Source of the DNA: Kitagawia praeruptora
Taxonomy: Eukaryota; Streptophyta; Magnoliopsida; Apiales; Apiaceae
NCBI GenBank assembly: GCA_037693485.1
Contig: CM075345.1
Coordinates: 82,590,001-82,654,000, forward strand
Reading direction: 5' to 3'
DNA: 64,000 nt
The notes under the pieces are model-generated. The model saw only the letters and a list, made by a program, of their open reading frames with translations. It was not told where the DNA came from and searched no databases. Positions within the stretch are counted from its first letter, which is position 1, and the number at the start of each line of letters is the position of its first letter. The position numbers and the translations under genes are program-made. This document shows positions 33,728 through 44,666 of this stretch, piece after piece.

Positions 33728-36452
33728 AACTCACCTCGATGAGAGTCGTTTCTCTCTAACCTCTCTCTAAAAACCCTAAATTTCTTCTAGCCGCCATGTT
33801 TTTTCAGCCCAATCTACTCCTTAAATCCATCAAATCTAAATATCTCCTTCCTAAATCCATCTCCCCCTTCCTTATCTCCCACCTTTACCCAAAAATTTCT
33901 TCTGAGATGGGTTCTCTGGATCTGAAACATTTTGAGTTTCAATCCACAGATCTGGTGTGTGTTTCTTTAGATGTGTTGCAGTTTCGGCTTTTTGTCAAGT
34001 CGTACTCTGATGAGGGTGTGAACCCTAGTGATGACTTAATTTACCTACTGAAAGCAAGAACTCTTGATGTGAATTCCATGAATTCATTGGGTTTATTATC
34101 TGCTATGATGAAGGATTTTTCAATCCTTAGGTGTGATGAGCTTCTCTTTTCGTCTACTGAAGGAAGGTCCTTTGAGTTTTTCAAAGGTTTCTTGGAGATG
34201 TGTTCTTCGGGGAGGTGTTCTTGGTTTGGATCTTTGCTGACTCGTAACACCATGGTGGTGTTTGTGCCGGTTATTAAAAGACCGATTGTTTTGGAAGAAT
34301 GTTTACTCGTACTGTATGGGGGTTTCAACTCAGATGACGTTTCAGCCTTGGAGGCGCTGTCTTCGGGGATGGGTTTGGACGGAATTAACACATCTATGGT
34401 TCCTCATCTGTGGTTCCTTGTGAACCCAGTTGATGAGAGTAAGGGGATATTTGATGATGTGCATCTTGCTCTGGTAGCTATTGGGTATTGGGAGAACTCG
34501 ACCCGGAACCTGTTCGGTGAAAGGTCTCAGAAGAAAGTCATGCTTACAAAGGTGAGGGAGGGTTTGATGATGATGTTAATCTGTTTTAAGTCCATTCCCT
34601 GCAACATTTGGGTCGTTGGTTCTCGGAAGGAGCTTGTTGATGGAATGTTAATACTCGGTCTTGGAATGGACTGGAGTTTTCCTCTTCTTCTTGGGGGCTT
34701 GGCTGCTGCGCTTTACAGCACGGTGACAAGAGGAACGACATTGAAGATGCTTGACAAAAGGTCACAGCGGTGTGACTTGTTGAAAAAGTTGACGAATAAT
34801 TTACAACTTGAGGAAGAGTTCGCTCTGTTTTTAAACTCTGTTGGTAGACGAGATAGTCTAGCTAGCGTGAAGACTTCGTTTGGGCAGGCTTCTAAGCTAG
34901 TTTCATCGATTGTGATTATCCTGAAATTTTCTAAACTGGATGTGATTTATTCAGTTATAATGAAGGGTATAGCTTGCCATTGTTGGAGACTGACTCATTG
35001 TATGAGTTTTTATATGCTTAATTGTGACCGGGAGGCTAGGTTTCGGTGGCTATTGCCGAGCTATGGTCTGTTTTACAGGCCTGAGCGGAGTTTCAAATGG
35101 AATTGTGGTATTAAAATGATTGTGCGGAGGAGGTATGCATTCACTATTGTCCATTGGTACATGGGTGTTACAAAACGAAACTGGTGGGACTCAGTTTTTC
35201 AAACTGGTCATGCTTTGAAGGCTGCCTCATGGGATGTTCTTACAGATTTGGTTCTATTCGACGAGACTTATAGTCTGAATCTGATGTTGTTGTGGAGTCT
35301 GATAATTCAAATGCATAATCAGTTCATGAGGAATGAGTTTTGTGACGCAATGGTGGGTTTGCTTATCTTGAGCACGAAGGGCCGTCTCTGGGGCTTAGCT
35401 CTTGGACATTTAGGCGAGTGCGTATGCAAAAGTAATTACAACTTTTCCAGTTATATTCTTTTTGTGTCTTGCATGATGGACAGTTTGCGTGGGGGACTTT
35501 TCTTAGTCTTTATTGATCAAAATGGAGTTGTAAGTGATAAGCTCACGGTATGCGGTAGCTTGGTGTATGGATCGTGGGTTTTGGTTGCCTGCAATTACTA
35601 CATAATGGGTTTGGGAGTGGTGAATGGTCCTGACCGTAGGTTTGATGGTTCGATGCAAAGGTATTGTTGTTTGCTGACGAGGATTTGTATGCTGAAGGGG
35701 ATTGCTTTCCAAGCTGGAAAGTCTTATGATGGCTTTCATGAAGTTGGCAGTGTTTATGCAGATTTGAAAATGGCATCCAGAGGTGAAGCAGGTCACCGAA
35801 GGGTTGATGTGGTTATCACTAAGTGTGATGGGTTCGAATGGAGAGTGTGTTGCAATGTCACTCTCGGTCATGAGGATGATGGGGTTGATAATGTTGAGGG
35901 TAGTGGGTACCGTGTGATGGGCTTCAAGTCCCTTGTTGTTACGATGTTGAAGTCTCACGGAATTGGGGACTGTGTAGGGTCTTTAGGTGTTGACTTGGGC
36001 AGACCGTCTTGGTTTTGTCAAAGCAGAGTGGTGGGGACTTATCATTTCTTAATGCTAATGGTATGGAACAAGGTGTGGTCCATGGGGACTTCCCCAGGAG
36101 ATTGGTATGGCTTCTGCATTGTTCTGGGCTGTCCTACCAGGAACAGGGTGCGGGAGGAGTGTGAGCATGGTTATCCGGTTGGGCACTTTATTGCTTGTGC
36201 TGATGGGGAATTGGTCAGGCCAAATCTCGGTAATGAAATGCAGGATTGTTTCCTGGGAGCTTGTTCCTTAGTTTTTGTGTGTTAGTTTTTGTTATTGTGT
36301 TGTGATGTTGTAGACTGCTAGTTTATCTAGCTTTATTGATGTTTTATCTTTGTTGTTCCGTTAGGTAGATGTGTTACTAATTGCGGGGTATGCCCCTAGA
36401 GATGTAATCATTTTCCTATGATATAAATTTTAATTAGCAAAAAAAAAAAAAA
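33728..36452 (+). mobile_element. complete passenger retroelement E2
   Basis: Full-length, with a 17-bp target duplication. The 5' leader is ATGAGAGTCGTTTCTCTC, CT-rich, up to TAGCCGCC (33738-33795). A single long ORF follows, then the 3' signature GCGGGGTATGCCCCTAGA (36383-36400), ATAAATTTTAATTAGC and poly(A). Both ends match LINE-2 (40915-46770), but neither LINE ORF is present. Confidence 0.9.
33907..36285 (+). CDS. passenger protein of unknown function, 792 aa, intact
   Basis: One uninterrupted frame. I start it at ATG 33907 (MGSLDLKHFEF), because the DNA before it aligns with the untranslated leaders of the sibling elements (AATCCATC, CTTATCTCCCACC); an in-frame ATG at 33796 would add 37 residues coded by leader sequence. 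I recognise no domain. The protein is rich in Leu, Cys, Trp and Met with many short hydrophobic stretches, but I see no signal peptide or clear membrane topology. There is no RT, endonuclease, zinc knuckle or protease motif. A segment FVPVIKRPIVLEECLLVLY resembles part of the frame at 60842-61036 (VVVTRPIYSVPMEVEGCLAL), so the two may be distant relatives. An intact 2.4-kb frame in a mobile element suggests recent activity or selection. Confidence 0.7.
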   Translation: MGSLDLKHFEFQSTDLVCVSLDVLQFRLFVKSYSDEGVNPSDDLIYLLKARTLDVNSMNSLGLLSAMMKDFSILRCDELLFSSTEGRSFEFFKGFLEMCSSGRCSWFGSLLTRNTMVVFVPVIKRPIVLEECLLVLYGGFNSDDVSALEALSSGMGLDGINTSMVPHLWFLVNPVDESKGIFDDVHLALVAIGYWENSTRNLFGERSQKKVMLTKVREGLMMMLICFKSIPCNIWVVGSRKELVDGMLILGLGMDWSFPLLLGGLAAALYSTVTRGTTLKMLDKRSQRCDLLKKLTNNLQLEEEFALFLNSVGRRDSLASVKTSFGQASKLVSSIVIILKFSKLDVIYSVIMKGIACHCWRLTHCMSFYMLNCDREARFRWLLPSYGLFYRPERSFKWNCGIKMIVRRRYAFTIVHWYMGVTKRNWWDSVFQTGHALKAASWDVLTDLVLFDETYSLNLMLLWSLIIQMHNQFMRNEFCDAMVGLLILSTKGRLWGLALGHLGECVCKSNYNFSSYILFVSCMMDSLRGGLFLVFIDQNGVVSDKLTVCGSLVYGSWVLVACNYYIMGLGVVNGPDRRFDGSMQRYCCLLTRICMLKGIAFQAGKSYDGFHEVGSVYADLKMASRGEAGHRRVDVVITKCDGFEWRVCCNVTLGHEDDGVDNVEGSGYRVMGFKSLVVTMLKSHGIGDCVGSLGVDLGRPSWFCQSRVVGTYHFLMLMVWNKVWSMGTSPGDWYGFCIVLGCPTRNRVREECEHGYPVGHFIACADGELVRPNLGNEMQDCFLGACSLVFVC

Positions 36453-36531
36453 AAACTTGAAGCAAACTTTTTTTGAACCAAATACCGAACTATTCGCTTC
36501 GTATCTACTCATTTAGAGCCCTACTTACATG

Positions 36532-38202
36532 ATGTCCTATATCCTATTATTGCTACCTTTATCTTGGGAATTGATGCGAATTTTATTTTTTAAATAAGGC
36601 AATAACAAACATTATTCAATAGATATACTCCTTATTTAAAATAAATATTGGCACTACAATAAACAGGCAATAATGAAATTAAATATACATTGGTACATAT
36701 CCCACCCTCATTGGCAAAAAGCCATGTTTATCCCATCAACCGACAAATTTGTTTATACTTGGCAAATGTTTTTCATTCCCATCATATTTAATGAACCGAT
36801 AAAAATCATTATATGCATTCAATATGGACAAACTTTATTTTGGAACATAGGAGTATAAAATATAAAATGTACTGATTAAGAAGTAAAATCCAATTATTTA
36901 CTTCTTAATTGGATTTAATGAAACTTATTTTAATGAGATTGTTTGGATCTAGTTTCAATTTTCTTAATCATTAAAATAATGGATCAGATCAGTTTAAATT
37001 CATATTCAAATTCATCTAATTTTTTATATCAGATCGGATTAAGTGTCAGGATTTTTTACGACTAATCTATATTCGCTCCATTAAAATCACGGATAATCGG
37101 ATCAGATATCCAATCTAGTTAATTTTTTTAAAAAATAAATAAATATTAATATTAAAATGTAGAATGACAAAACAAACAATTTTAAGATGTAGGAGTACAA
37201 ATTAACATCTAAATATAAGAAATATAGAACATTAAAAATCAAAAATAAATATCTATCAATCCTGAAATGTACTAGATAAAATTAGAATGATTAAGATATA
37301 AATTTAAGCATTAAAATAATTCAAATTAAAACATAAATCCAATTTTAGATGCAATACAATGATAGTGTTTATCACTGCTTGTAGTACTTTTTTCAAATTA
37401 TAATATAAAATATTATGAAAGGATTTTAGATATTATATGATTTGAAAATTATACTTTATTTGTATATTTATAATTATATTTATATTAATATATAATAAAA
37501 TATATAATTATATATAAAAATTTATTCGGATCGAATTTTTAAAATCATATAAAATCTTTACCAATATTAAATAGATCAAATTTTTATTGAATCAATTTTT
37601 TACCAAACCGAATTTATTCTATATAAATTAATATCCGATTATTGATCGAAACTGTAGTCCATCCTAGCTGAGACAGAAACGTCTCGCCTAATCATTAAGA
37701 AACTTTCTTTTCTACTGCTTTGCATCACTTCAGCCCTAAAAACAGATAGCCCAAGACCTACGGTGCATTTTTTTTATTTTCTAATTTTTCCATTAAATAA
37801 ATAATATAATAGTCTTTCTTCAATAATGTAAATATTATGATTTTTAACATAAAAATTGTGTAAAATTTTATTAAATAACATTATAATTCTCTAAAAATTA
37901 CGTAACTTTCAAATCAATACAAAATAATTTTAAAAATTAATTAAGAACTTGTAATATGTTGATGACAATATGTTATTGTTTTACTAAAATAATTTGTATT
38001 ATATTATTTTATAAGAAAAAATAGAATATTTTTGTTATTCAAATATTTTGTTAATTCATTACAAACAATATTATTTATTAAATATTCAGAATAATAAATC
38101 ATTCAGATATTTTAATGATTAAGAAATTTATATTCAGATTTATCAAATGGTCTTGTTTCAAAAAGAAGAAAGAAAAATTGAAGTTAAATTTTAAGCTTAA
38201 AT
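36532..38202. other. no gene seen
   Basis: Very AT-rich DNA with GGATCAGATC-type words and no convincing frame, RNA gene or element ends. Confidence 0.5.
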
Positions 38203-38711
38203 GTTTGTTGTTGGAGGAATTTCGTAACAACACGAAATCAGATGTTTGCTGGAATAATAGAGCGAATTTATGAATATGTGACTGTTTTTAGGGATTAGGG
38301 TTTATGAAAAAATAGAGGGGCTGGACTTGGCAGGTGTCTCGATTTGTCTCGTGTATCGGATTCCATAATGCCAAGATGCCTACGTACCTATATGTTTATA
38401 TAGGATCAAGCCCACGTAATTCTGTGAAATTGATTTGTGTCTATCCCTTAGAGACTTTAGGGATAAACTTCGTTAATCTTGGTAATTACTGATTTTATCT
38501 GATTTAATCTTATCGTTGTGATATCTTCCTGATTTGAAGAATATCGTTTGGAGATATTTTCCGTTATTGATTGATTGAGATTGATTCTTTCCTCATTTCA
38601 GAGAGAGGATAAAACTTAGAGGTTAAGTAATAATTATTAATCTGAATAATTAATAATTAGTAAATATTAGAAATTGGGAGATTATTAGACATGCCAAAAT
38701 ATGGCATAACA
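38203..38711 (-). repeat. unpaired LTR of a gypsy-like element
   Basis: On the minus strand it starts TGTTATGCCATATTTTGGCA and ends CAACAACAAACA. It has a TATA-like CCTATATAAACATATAGG and is preceded by a purine-rich ACTGGGGGCTAGT tract (38712-38724) fitting a polypurine tract. About 509 bp. The partner LTR is not in the window. The DNA to its right (38725-39085) would be the 3' end of the internal region, but holds no recognisable pol. Confidence 0.6.
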
Positions 38712-39085
38712 ACTAGCCCCCAGTTCTTCAGTGTAGCTTGCTGCAGTGGAGAACTAAACATTCTTCAAACTTCCAAATTTCTTGAGTAGCTGAAACAACT
38801 AAAAACAGAAGATTGGCAAAACATTTAGAGCACCACTGTGCTCGTTAGACGTATGCGGATGCAAGTATGATAGCATGTGATAACCAGTATAAGATATATA
38901 TTTGCCAAGGTTTCAAATGTGCGAGCATAAATAATATTTTTGAAATCTTTTGCGATCCTTGTTGTCTAGTTAGGACCTTGGCGCTTGTATATATACCGAA
39001 TTGGCGTACACGCTTTTCAAGTGACTGATACAACCACATAAGGATGTGTTTGGCGGGGTCTTGAATAAGAGATGTAGATGTAATC

Positions 39086-39916
39086 TTGTCGAACTTTGCA
39101 CGTGTCCCTCGTCGGGCAGGCTGTGCATGTCTTAAAGATATTGTAGATAGTGTGCATAGGGATGCCTCCACCCATGCGTTGGGTGAGGGGTCCAAACCTA
39201 ACCTAACTTACAGGGATACCATGGTAACGAATGATGTCGAGGTAGGAGCCTCGATTGGTATACGAAATGTTGTAATGTCAAAAGACGAGGGAAATAGGGG
39301 TTTGGACCATACTTGGGCTCTTCTGAGTGTCTCGCCTGTCCTGGAAGGTGAGTCAAAAGACGTAACTGGCTGTAACTCTGTAAGGGCTGAGGCTTTAGCC
39401 TCTAGTGAAAAGGATAGTCTGGGTGTAACTGATGTGGTCGAACAGATTGGTACCCAAGATGTGAGTTTGGAGAACAATGCTAATGACTGTATGAACTTAA
39501 GTCATGTAAAGGATGAGGATTCGGGAGGTGAGGAAGTCTTTTCGGGACAGCTGGAGAACCTAGTTTCAAGAATTGTCACTGATGACTTTTGGGATGGCAA
39601 AACCAAGAGTGACCCTGTTACTGCTTTATCTGTTGATGCTCCACTTTTCCAAGCGAATAGATCAAATGATGGGTCAGGAGACGTAGGATTGGATGAGGAT
39701 GCTAGTGGGGTTCGTCAGCAGATTACTCAGGCTAAGCATTACTTGCAATTATTGAAATTGTTTATCCAGTACATGGGGTATGAGGTGCCGGTGATGCAGG
39801 GGAAGAAGGACTTGCATATTATGCGCTCTGGAAAGTTTTTGACTGACATTTCTGAATGTGGCCAGGATGAAGAGCTCTGTGTAGTTCTTATTGATACTCT
39901 GTGTAGTTCTTATTGA
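39086..39916 (+). CDS. acidic passenger-like protein fragment, 276 aa
   Basis: An open frame rich in Asp, Glu, Ser and Val, with a more hydrophobic C-terminal stretch (AKHYLQLLKLFIQYMGYEV). I recognise no family. Its composition resembles the acidic frame at 47594-48239. It runs into a 22-bp tandem repeat and then a LINE reverse transcriptase piece, so its 3' end is probably lost and the last residues are repeat-encoded. The start is uncertain: DNA before 39086 belongs to the LTR element and no GAGAGTC/GCCGCC leader is visible. Confidence 0.4.
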   Translation: MSNFARVPRRAGCACLKDIVDSVHRDASTHALGEGSKPNLTYRDTMVTNDVEVGASIGIRNVVMSKDEGNRGLDHTWALLSVSPVLEGESKDVTGCNSVRAEALASSEKDSLGVTDVVEQIGTQDVSLENNANDCMNLSHVKDEDSGGEEVFSGQLENLVSRIVTDDFWDGKTKSDPVTALSVDAPLFQANRSNDGSGDVGLDEDASGVRQQITQAKHYLQLLKLFIQYMGYEVPVMQGKKDLHIMRSGKFLTDISECGQDEELCVVLIDTLCSSY

Positions 39917-39930
39917 TACTCTGTGTAGTT
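39875..39930. repeat. 22-bp tandem repeat at an element junction
   Basis: CTCTGTGTAGTTCTTATTGA(TA) occurs twice in full, and CTCTGTGTAGTT a third time. It sits exactly between the passenger-like frame and the LINE fragment. Confidence 0.92.
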
Positions 39931-40914
39931 CCGCTCTCCCCCTATCTTTTTGTTCTTGGTATGGAGGTTTTAATTGCTATTTGCATAGAACTGCCTCTTT
40001 CAATTATCATTGGCGTACTAAAGAGATTAAACTTAGTCACCTCATCTTTGCGGATGACTTGTTTCTTTTTTGTAAAGGGGATCGTGACTCTATTTCTACG
40101 TTGCTAAGCTCAGTAAAACGGTTCTCAGAATGTTCAGGTTTGCATCCTAACCCGTTAAAAAGTGAAAGTTACTTCTGCAATGTGCCCCAAGATGTCATAG
40201 AGTTTACCTTGAGGACTTCTGGTTTTCGTCAAGGGCAACTGCCTATAAAATATTTAGGTCTACCTCTTATCACCACTACTTTAAGAGCTCGAGACTGTAC
40301 TTGTCTGATTCAACGCCTATGCTCAAGAATTGAATCCTGGACTACTAGTTTTCTTCGGTTTTCTGGTCGTCTGTTGCTCATAAAATCTGTATTGGCAGGA
40401 ATTCAGGGTTATTGGGCAACTTATATGTTTCTTCCGAAGAATGTTCTGAATAAAATTCAATCGTACTTGGCTCGATTTCTTTGGGGAGGTAAGCTCAATG
40501 CCTCTTGTCATTTTAAAGTTGCCTGGAATGACTGTTGCTTACCAAAATCAGAGGGAGGCTTGGGTATTTCCAATGTTTTGGACCGAAATAAAGCAGCGAT
40601 TATGTACCAAATCTGGCGATTGTCTTGGCCAAATCCTTCTTCCATGTGGCTGAACTGGTTTCATAGATGTCTTCTAAAAAATAAAGCTTTTTGGACAGCC
40701 AATATTCCGTCGTGCTCCTCTTGGGCTGTAAGACAAATCTTAAATCATAGAGGAGAGGCTTGCAGGCATCTCTCGTTTTCTATTGGGCATCAGTCCAGTT
40801 TTTTAATGTGGCACGATCCATGGTTGAATCATCATCCCTTAATTGCCAGATTTGGTTCTTCTGTTGTCTCGAATGCCAATTCTTCAAACATGGCTCGTAT
40901 TGGGGAGTTCATCT
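39925..40914 (+). pseudogene. LINE-A ORF2, first part (reverse transcriptase)
   Basis: 5'-truncated LINE starting inside RT: PLSPYLFVLGMEVL in one frame, then after a frameshift near 39990 FNYHWRTKEIKLSHLIFADD with the catalytic FADD. The post-RT region follows (LPIKYLGLPLIT, SGRLLLIKSVLAGIQGYW, CCLPKSEGGLGI, FLMWHDPW). It is interrupted at 40914 by LINE-2, and the same frame resumes at 46787. Confidence 0.9.
40899..40914. repeat. target duplication of LINE-2, left copy
   Basis: ATTGGGGAGTTCATCT recurs at 46771-46786. Confidence 0.95.
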
Positions 40915-41266
40915 TTTTTTTTTTTTTTTGCTAATTAAGAGTATTTATACCAAAGGAAACAGCTAATACATATCTAGGGGCATACCCCGCGAGACAACAT
41001 CCATGCTATAACTAGAAATCAACATGATACAAAGAATAAGAAGGTAAACCCTACTCAACGTTTCAGATGTACCTAGCCTATTCTTTTACATGATAAACAA
41101 GAGGATGGTCGGGTCATTGCGAACCCAACCCTTAAATAAGTTACATGAGAACAGTTTCTCGCGCACCATACGACTTATCTCACTGCTGACCACTGATGTT
41201 GGGTGGCCAGGACCATGGTTGTGCATGCGGTAGTTACGCTCCTTCCAGACATGATAAATAGCTGTG

Positions 41267-44200
41267 CTAAAAAACAGTTGGGCAATTGATTTCCCCTAGC
41301 TGAGTAGCAGTGCAGTTGCCTGACTGGCAGTTGGACCAGTTGCGAGAGAAACGAAATGGCATAAACCTGCTAATGATATCAAAGTATGGGCAAGCAGTGA
41401 AAATGTGGCTAACCGATTCATCATCCACCCCACACAAGACACCTTTTTGATCAACCTGCATTCCGAACAGAACTATTCTATCCTTCGTGAAGAGCCTGTT
41501 TTTGATGGCTAACCATGTGATGAATGAGCACTTCGGGATATTGAATTTTCCCCAGACCATGTTTAACCACTGGACATAACTTCCCTTAACCCGCATGGAG
41601 GACCAAATAGTGGATAATTTGACATGCTTTGGAAGCATTCCATCCCACAAAATGGAATCAGACTTATGGATTTGAATGTGTTGCACCATCCGTCTAATTT
41701 CAATCACATCATTATGGTTCGAAGATGGTAAGTCCCAAGTCCCATTTCGGAGGTAGACATTGATACTAACTGAACTAGTGGATTCAGCTGTAGATACAAT
41801 GGAAGGGCCAATATCTAGAAGGGGCTTATTTTGGACCCAAGGATCATGCCAGAAGAGAAAGTCAGAGTTTTCTCCTATGTTATAGTGTACATACTGAAGG
41901 GCTCGTGGCCTCGCCTTGAACAGTTTCCTTACAATCCAACATGAGCGATATGGCATTTTGGAAGTCCAGAATTCCTTCTTTGCTAGCAAAGCTTTATGGA
42001 ACCATGCTATCCATAGAGAGTTAGAGGTGGGCTGAATGATGCGCCACAGCTGAAAAAGAATGGCAGCCTCATTCCATTCAAAAATATTTCGAATGCCAAG
42101 ACCCCCTTCCGCTTTTGGTTTGCAACACTCCTCCCATCCAACTTTATACTGACACTTCCCATCCGGTTTGTAGAAACCTCCCCAGAGGAACTTGAAAAAT
42201 AGAGCATTGATTTTTTTTAGGATCCCTTTCGGAAGGAAGAGGAACATACTCCAGTATCCCACAATGCTGACCAGAATGGCTTTGATCAGTTGGAGACGCC
42301 CTGCGAAATTAAGAAATCTAGTTGTCCACATCTCCATTTTGCTACACAGTCTACTAATCAGAGTCTGGCAGTCATTCTTGTTGAGCTTTCCTGTGATAAG
42401 AGGGAGCCCCAGGTAGGTGATAGGCATATGACCTCTTTGGAACCCTGAGAGAGAAAGAATAGCATCAGTCACATCATGTCTAACATTAGCAAAGAAGCAT
42501 GTTGTTTTGGAGATGTTTGGCTTTAGGTTCGAACAGGTTGAGAATAGCTTGACCCCATCTAGGAGAGCTGAGACTGACCCAAGATCACCATGACTAAACA
42601 GGAAAACTTCATCAGCAAAAATAATGTGATTTAGCTTTACTTCCTTGGTTCTCCAATGGAATTTGAAGTTAGGGTCCGCAGTCTTCTTATCCAGACATGC
42701 TGAGAGAGCCTCCATGACAATCACGAACAGATAAGGGGATAGAGGATCCCCCTGTCTCAGGCCAGATTCCCCTTTGAAAAACCCTTCCAAACTGCCATTC
42801 AACTTAACAGAAAACATTGTTGAAGTGATACATTTTTCCAGCCACTTAAAATGTACTGATTAGGAAACCTCATTTTCCCCATGATTGTAAACAGGAAATT
42901 CAAGTTTAGGGAGTCAAAAGCCTTATGAATGTCTAGCTTTATAGCACATCGAGGCTGACCTGTATTACCATTATAGTCCTTGCATAATGCTTGAGCAAGG
43001 AAAATGTTGTCACCAATGGATCTCCTAGCTACAAAAGCAGACTGTACCGGGGAAATGATGGAGGGCAGCACAGCTTTAAGCCTCTTGGCTAGCATAGAGG
43101 AGATGCATTTATACAGTACATTACAACAGGAGATTGGCCTAAAGTGTTGCATTTCAGATGGGTTAGGCTGTTTAGGAACTAAACATATGGAAGCAGCATT
43201 AATTACTCTAGGTAAGTGCAGTGTGTTAAAGAAATACATGATACCTTTAGTAACATCATTCCCTACCCAAACAACCAAGTAAAATTCAACTGTGAACCCA
43301 TCCGGCCCAGGGCTCTTGTTCTTAGCCATTCTTTTTAATGTGCTCAGTACTTCACCCTCAGAAAATGGGGCAGCCATAAGGTTGACCTGGGAATCAGAGA
43401 GAGAAGGTAGGGGAATATCATTAGGAAAATCTGCTACCTCAGATGATTTCCCCAGAATATTTTTATAGAAATCCGTTGCAACTTTAGCCATGTCTGCATG
43501 TGAAGAGTGTGAGACTCCCTCCGAGTCAGTAAGAGTAGTAATCTTGTTAGTGTTCCAGTTCCCTCTGCAAGAATTAAAGAAAAACTTACTGTTGCCATCT
43601 CCAAGTTTAAGCCACTGAATTCTGGATTTTTGCTTTAAAAACTTCTCCTCTAGCCTTAAAGCTGCTGAATAATTCTCAATAAATTCCTTTTCTTCCTCAA
43701 AGTAAGCAGCAGTAGGGTTAGCAGGCATTGAGTCCTGGAACTGAGTGAGTGCATCCCGAGACTGGATTACAAGGCTGTGGATATCCCCCATCTTTCTGTT
43801 TAGTTCCTTTAGAGCCACCTTTACATTCTTGAGTTTCGAAGTTAGGATAAACCAAGGATTCCCCTCAACCTCTAAGGACCATGCTTTCTCCACTGAGGCC
43901 ATAAAGTCTGGATTATCAATAAGGTGGTTAAAAAATTGAAAGGGCTTCGCTCCAGAGGAGAAACTAGTGCCAAGTGAAGAAATAGCAGGGCAATGATCAG
44001 ATAAGCCCCGAGACAAGAATTCCACCGTGGAGCAAGGAAACACTGAATGCCATTCCGGGTTTACTAACACACGATCTAACTTTCTGAACTTTCGCTGAGA
44101 GATATTGCTATCCCACCACGTGAAGAAGTGGCCTGAATACCGGAGATCAGTGAGTCCATTAGCAAGCAAGAACTGTTTAAACTCCTCCATTCCAACAGTC

Positions 44201-44659
44201 CAATCTAAAGAGCCTCCTTGTTTTTCATCAATACTAATACAAGAGTTGAAGTCACCACAAAGAGCCCATGCTGTCCCATTCAGACCATGCCAAATCAGAC
44301 CATAGAGGTCTACGGTCAATCATATCATTAAGGCCATACACAAAAGAGATAACAAAACTTGTATTGCTCTCAAGAAGGGTAACAGAGCATGTAATATGCT
44401 GAGACGAAGAAGCAAGAACCAAAATTTTCCATATAGAGGGATTCCACCCCAGCCATATACGGCCTCCCGGATGATGATCATAGTTAAAGCACCACTGAAA
44501 CCGTGGATTAATGGTCCGAGAGATAATCCTAGCAACGTTAGTTTGGACATGAGTTTCCAATAGACCTACCAGGGACAGTTTATTTTTAAAGATGAAGTCC
44601 CTGATAAAACCAACTTTATTATTAAGGCCTCTAACGTTGTAGGAACAAAAAATAGTCAT
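41267..44659 (-). pseudogene. LINE-2 ORF2: endonuclease, reverse transcriptase, zf-RVT; two frameshifts
   Basis: Three frames follow one another. 44659-44252 is the APE endonuclease N-terminus (YNVRGLNNK, LLETHVQ). 44319-42799 has the rest of the endonuclease (CGDFNSCI, FTWWDSN, SDHCP) and the RT start (SPGPDGFTVEFY, FRPISCCNVLYK, KLDIHKAFDSLN). 42817-41267 has RT catalytic FADE in place of FADD, then SGRLQLIKAILVS and the zf-RVT part (GVLCGVDDESVSHIF). Frameshifts lie near 44300 and 42810. The second Asp of the catalytic box reads Glu, another sign of decay. The start lies 5 bases after the ORF1 stop, as in LINE-1. Confidence 0.9.
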
Positions 44660-44666
44660 AATAAAT

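Larger units (their letters stand above)
32656..36523. mobile_element. hAT-type non-autonomous element with nested insertions
   Basis: The left end TAGAGCTGTAATTGAATCG and the inverse of the right end TAGGGCTCTAAATGAG match imperfectly. Flanking 8-mers CTTGCAGG (32648-32655) and CTTACATG (36524-36531) agree at 6 of 8 positions, as expected of an old hAT insertion. Inside are AT-rich non-coding DNA, a Stowaway MITE (32865-33115) and the passenger element E2 (33728-36452). No transposase remains. Confidence 0.65.

Noticed and set aside
33796..33906. Upstream start giving an 829-aa form of the E2 protein
   Set aside because: This segment aligns with untranslated leaders of the sibling elements, so the ATG at 33907 is preferred.
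33907..36285. Ordinary single-exon host gene
   Set aside because: It lies between a perfect 17-bp duplication, shares leader and tail with other mobile copies, and ends in poly(A) at DNA level.
36673..36858. 61-codon plus-strand frame in AT-rich spacer
   Set aside because: No start context, no family likeness; expected by chance in such DNA.
38845..39195. 116-codon minus-strand frame near the unpaired LTR
   Set aside because: It could be the tail of a gypsy internal region, but no pol or gag motif is visible, so it was not called as a gene.
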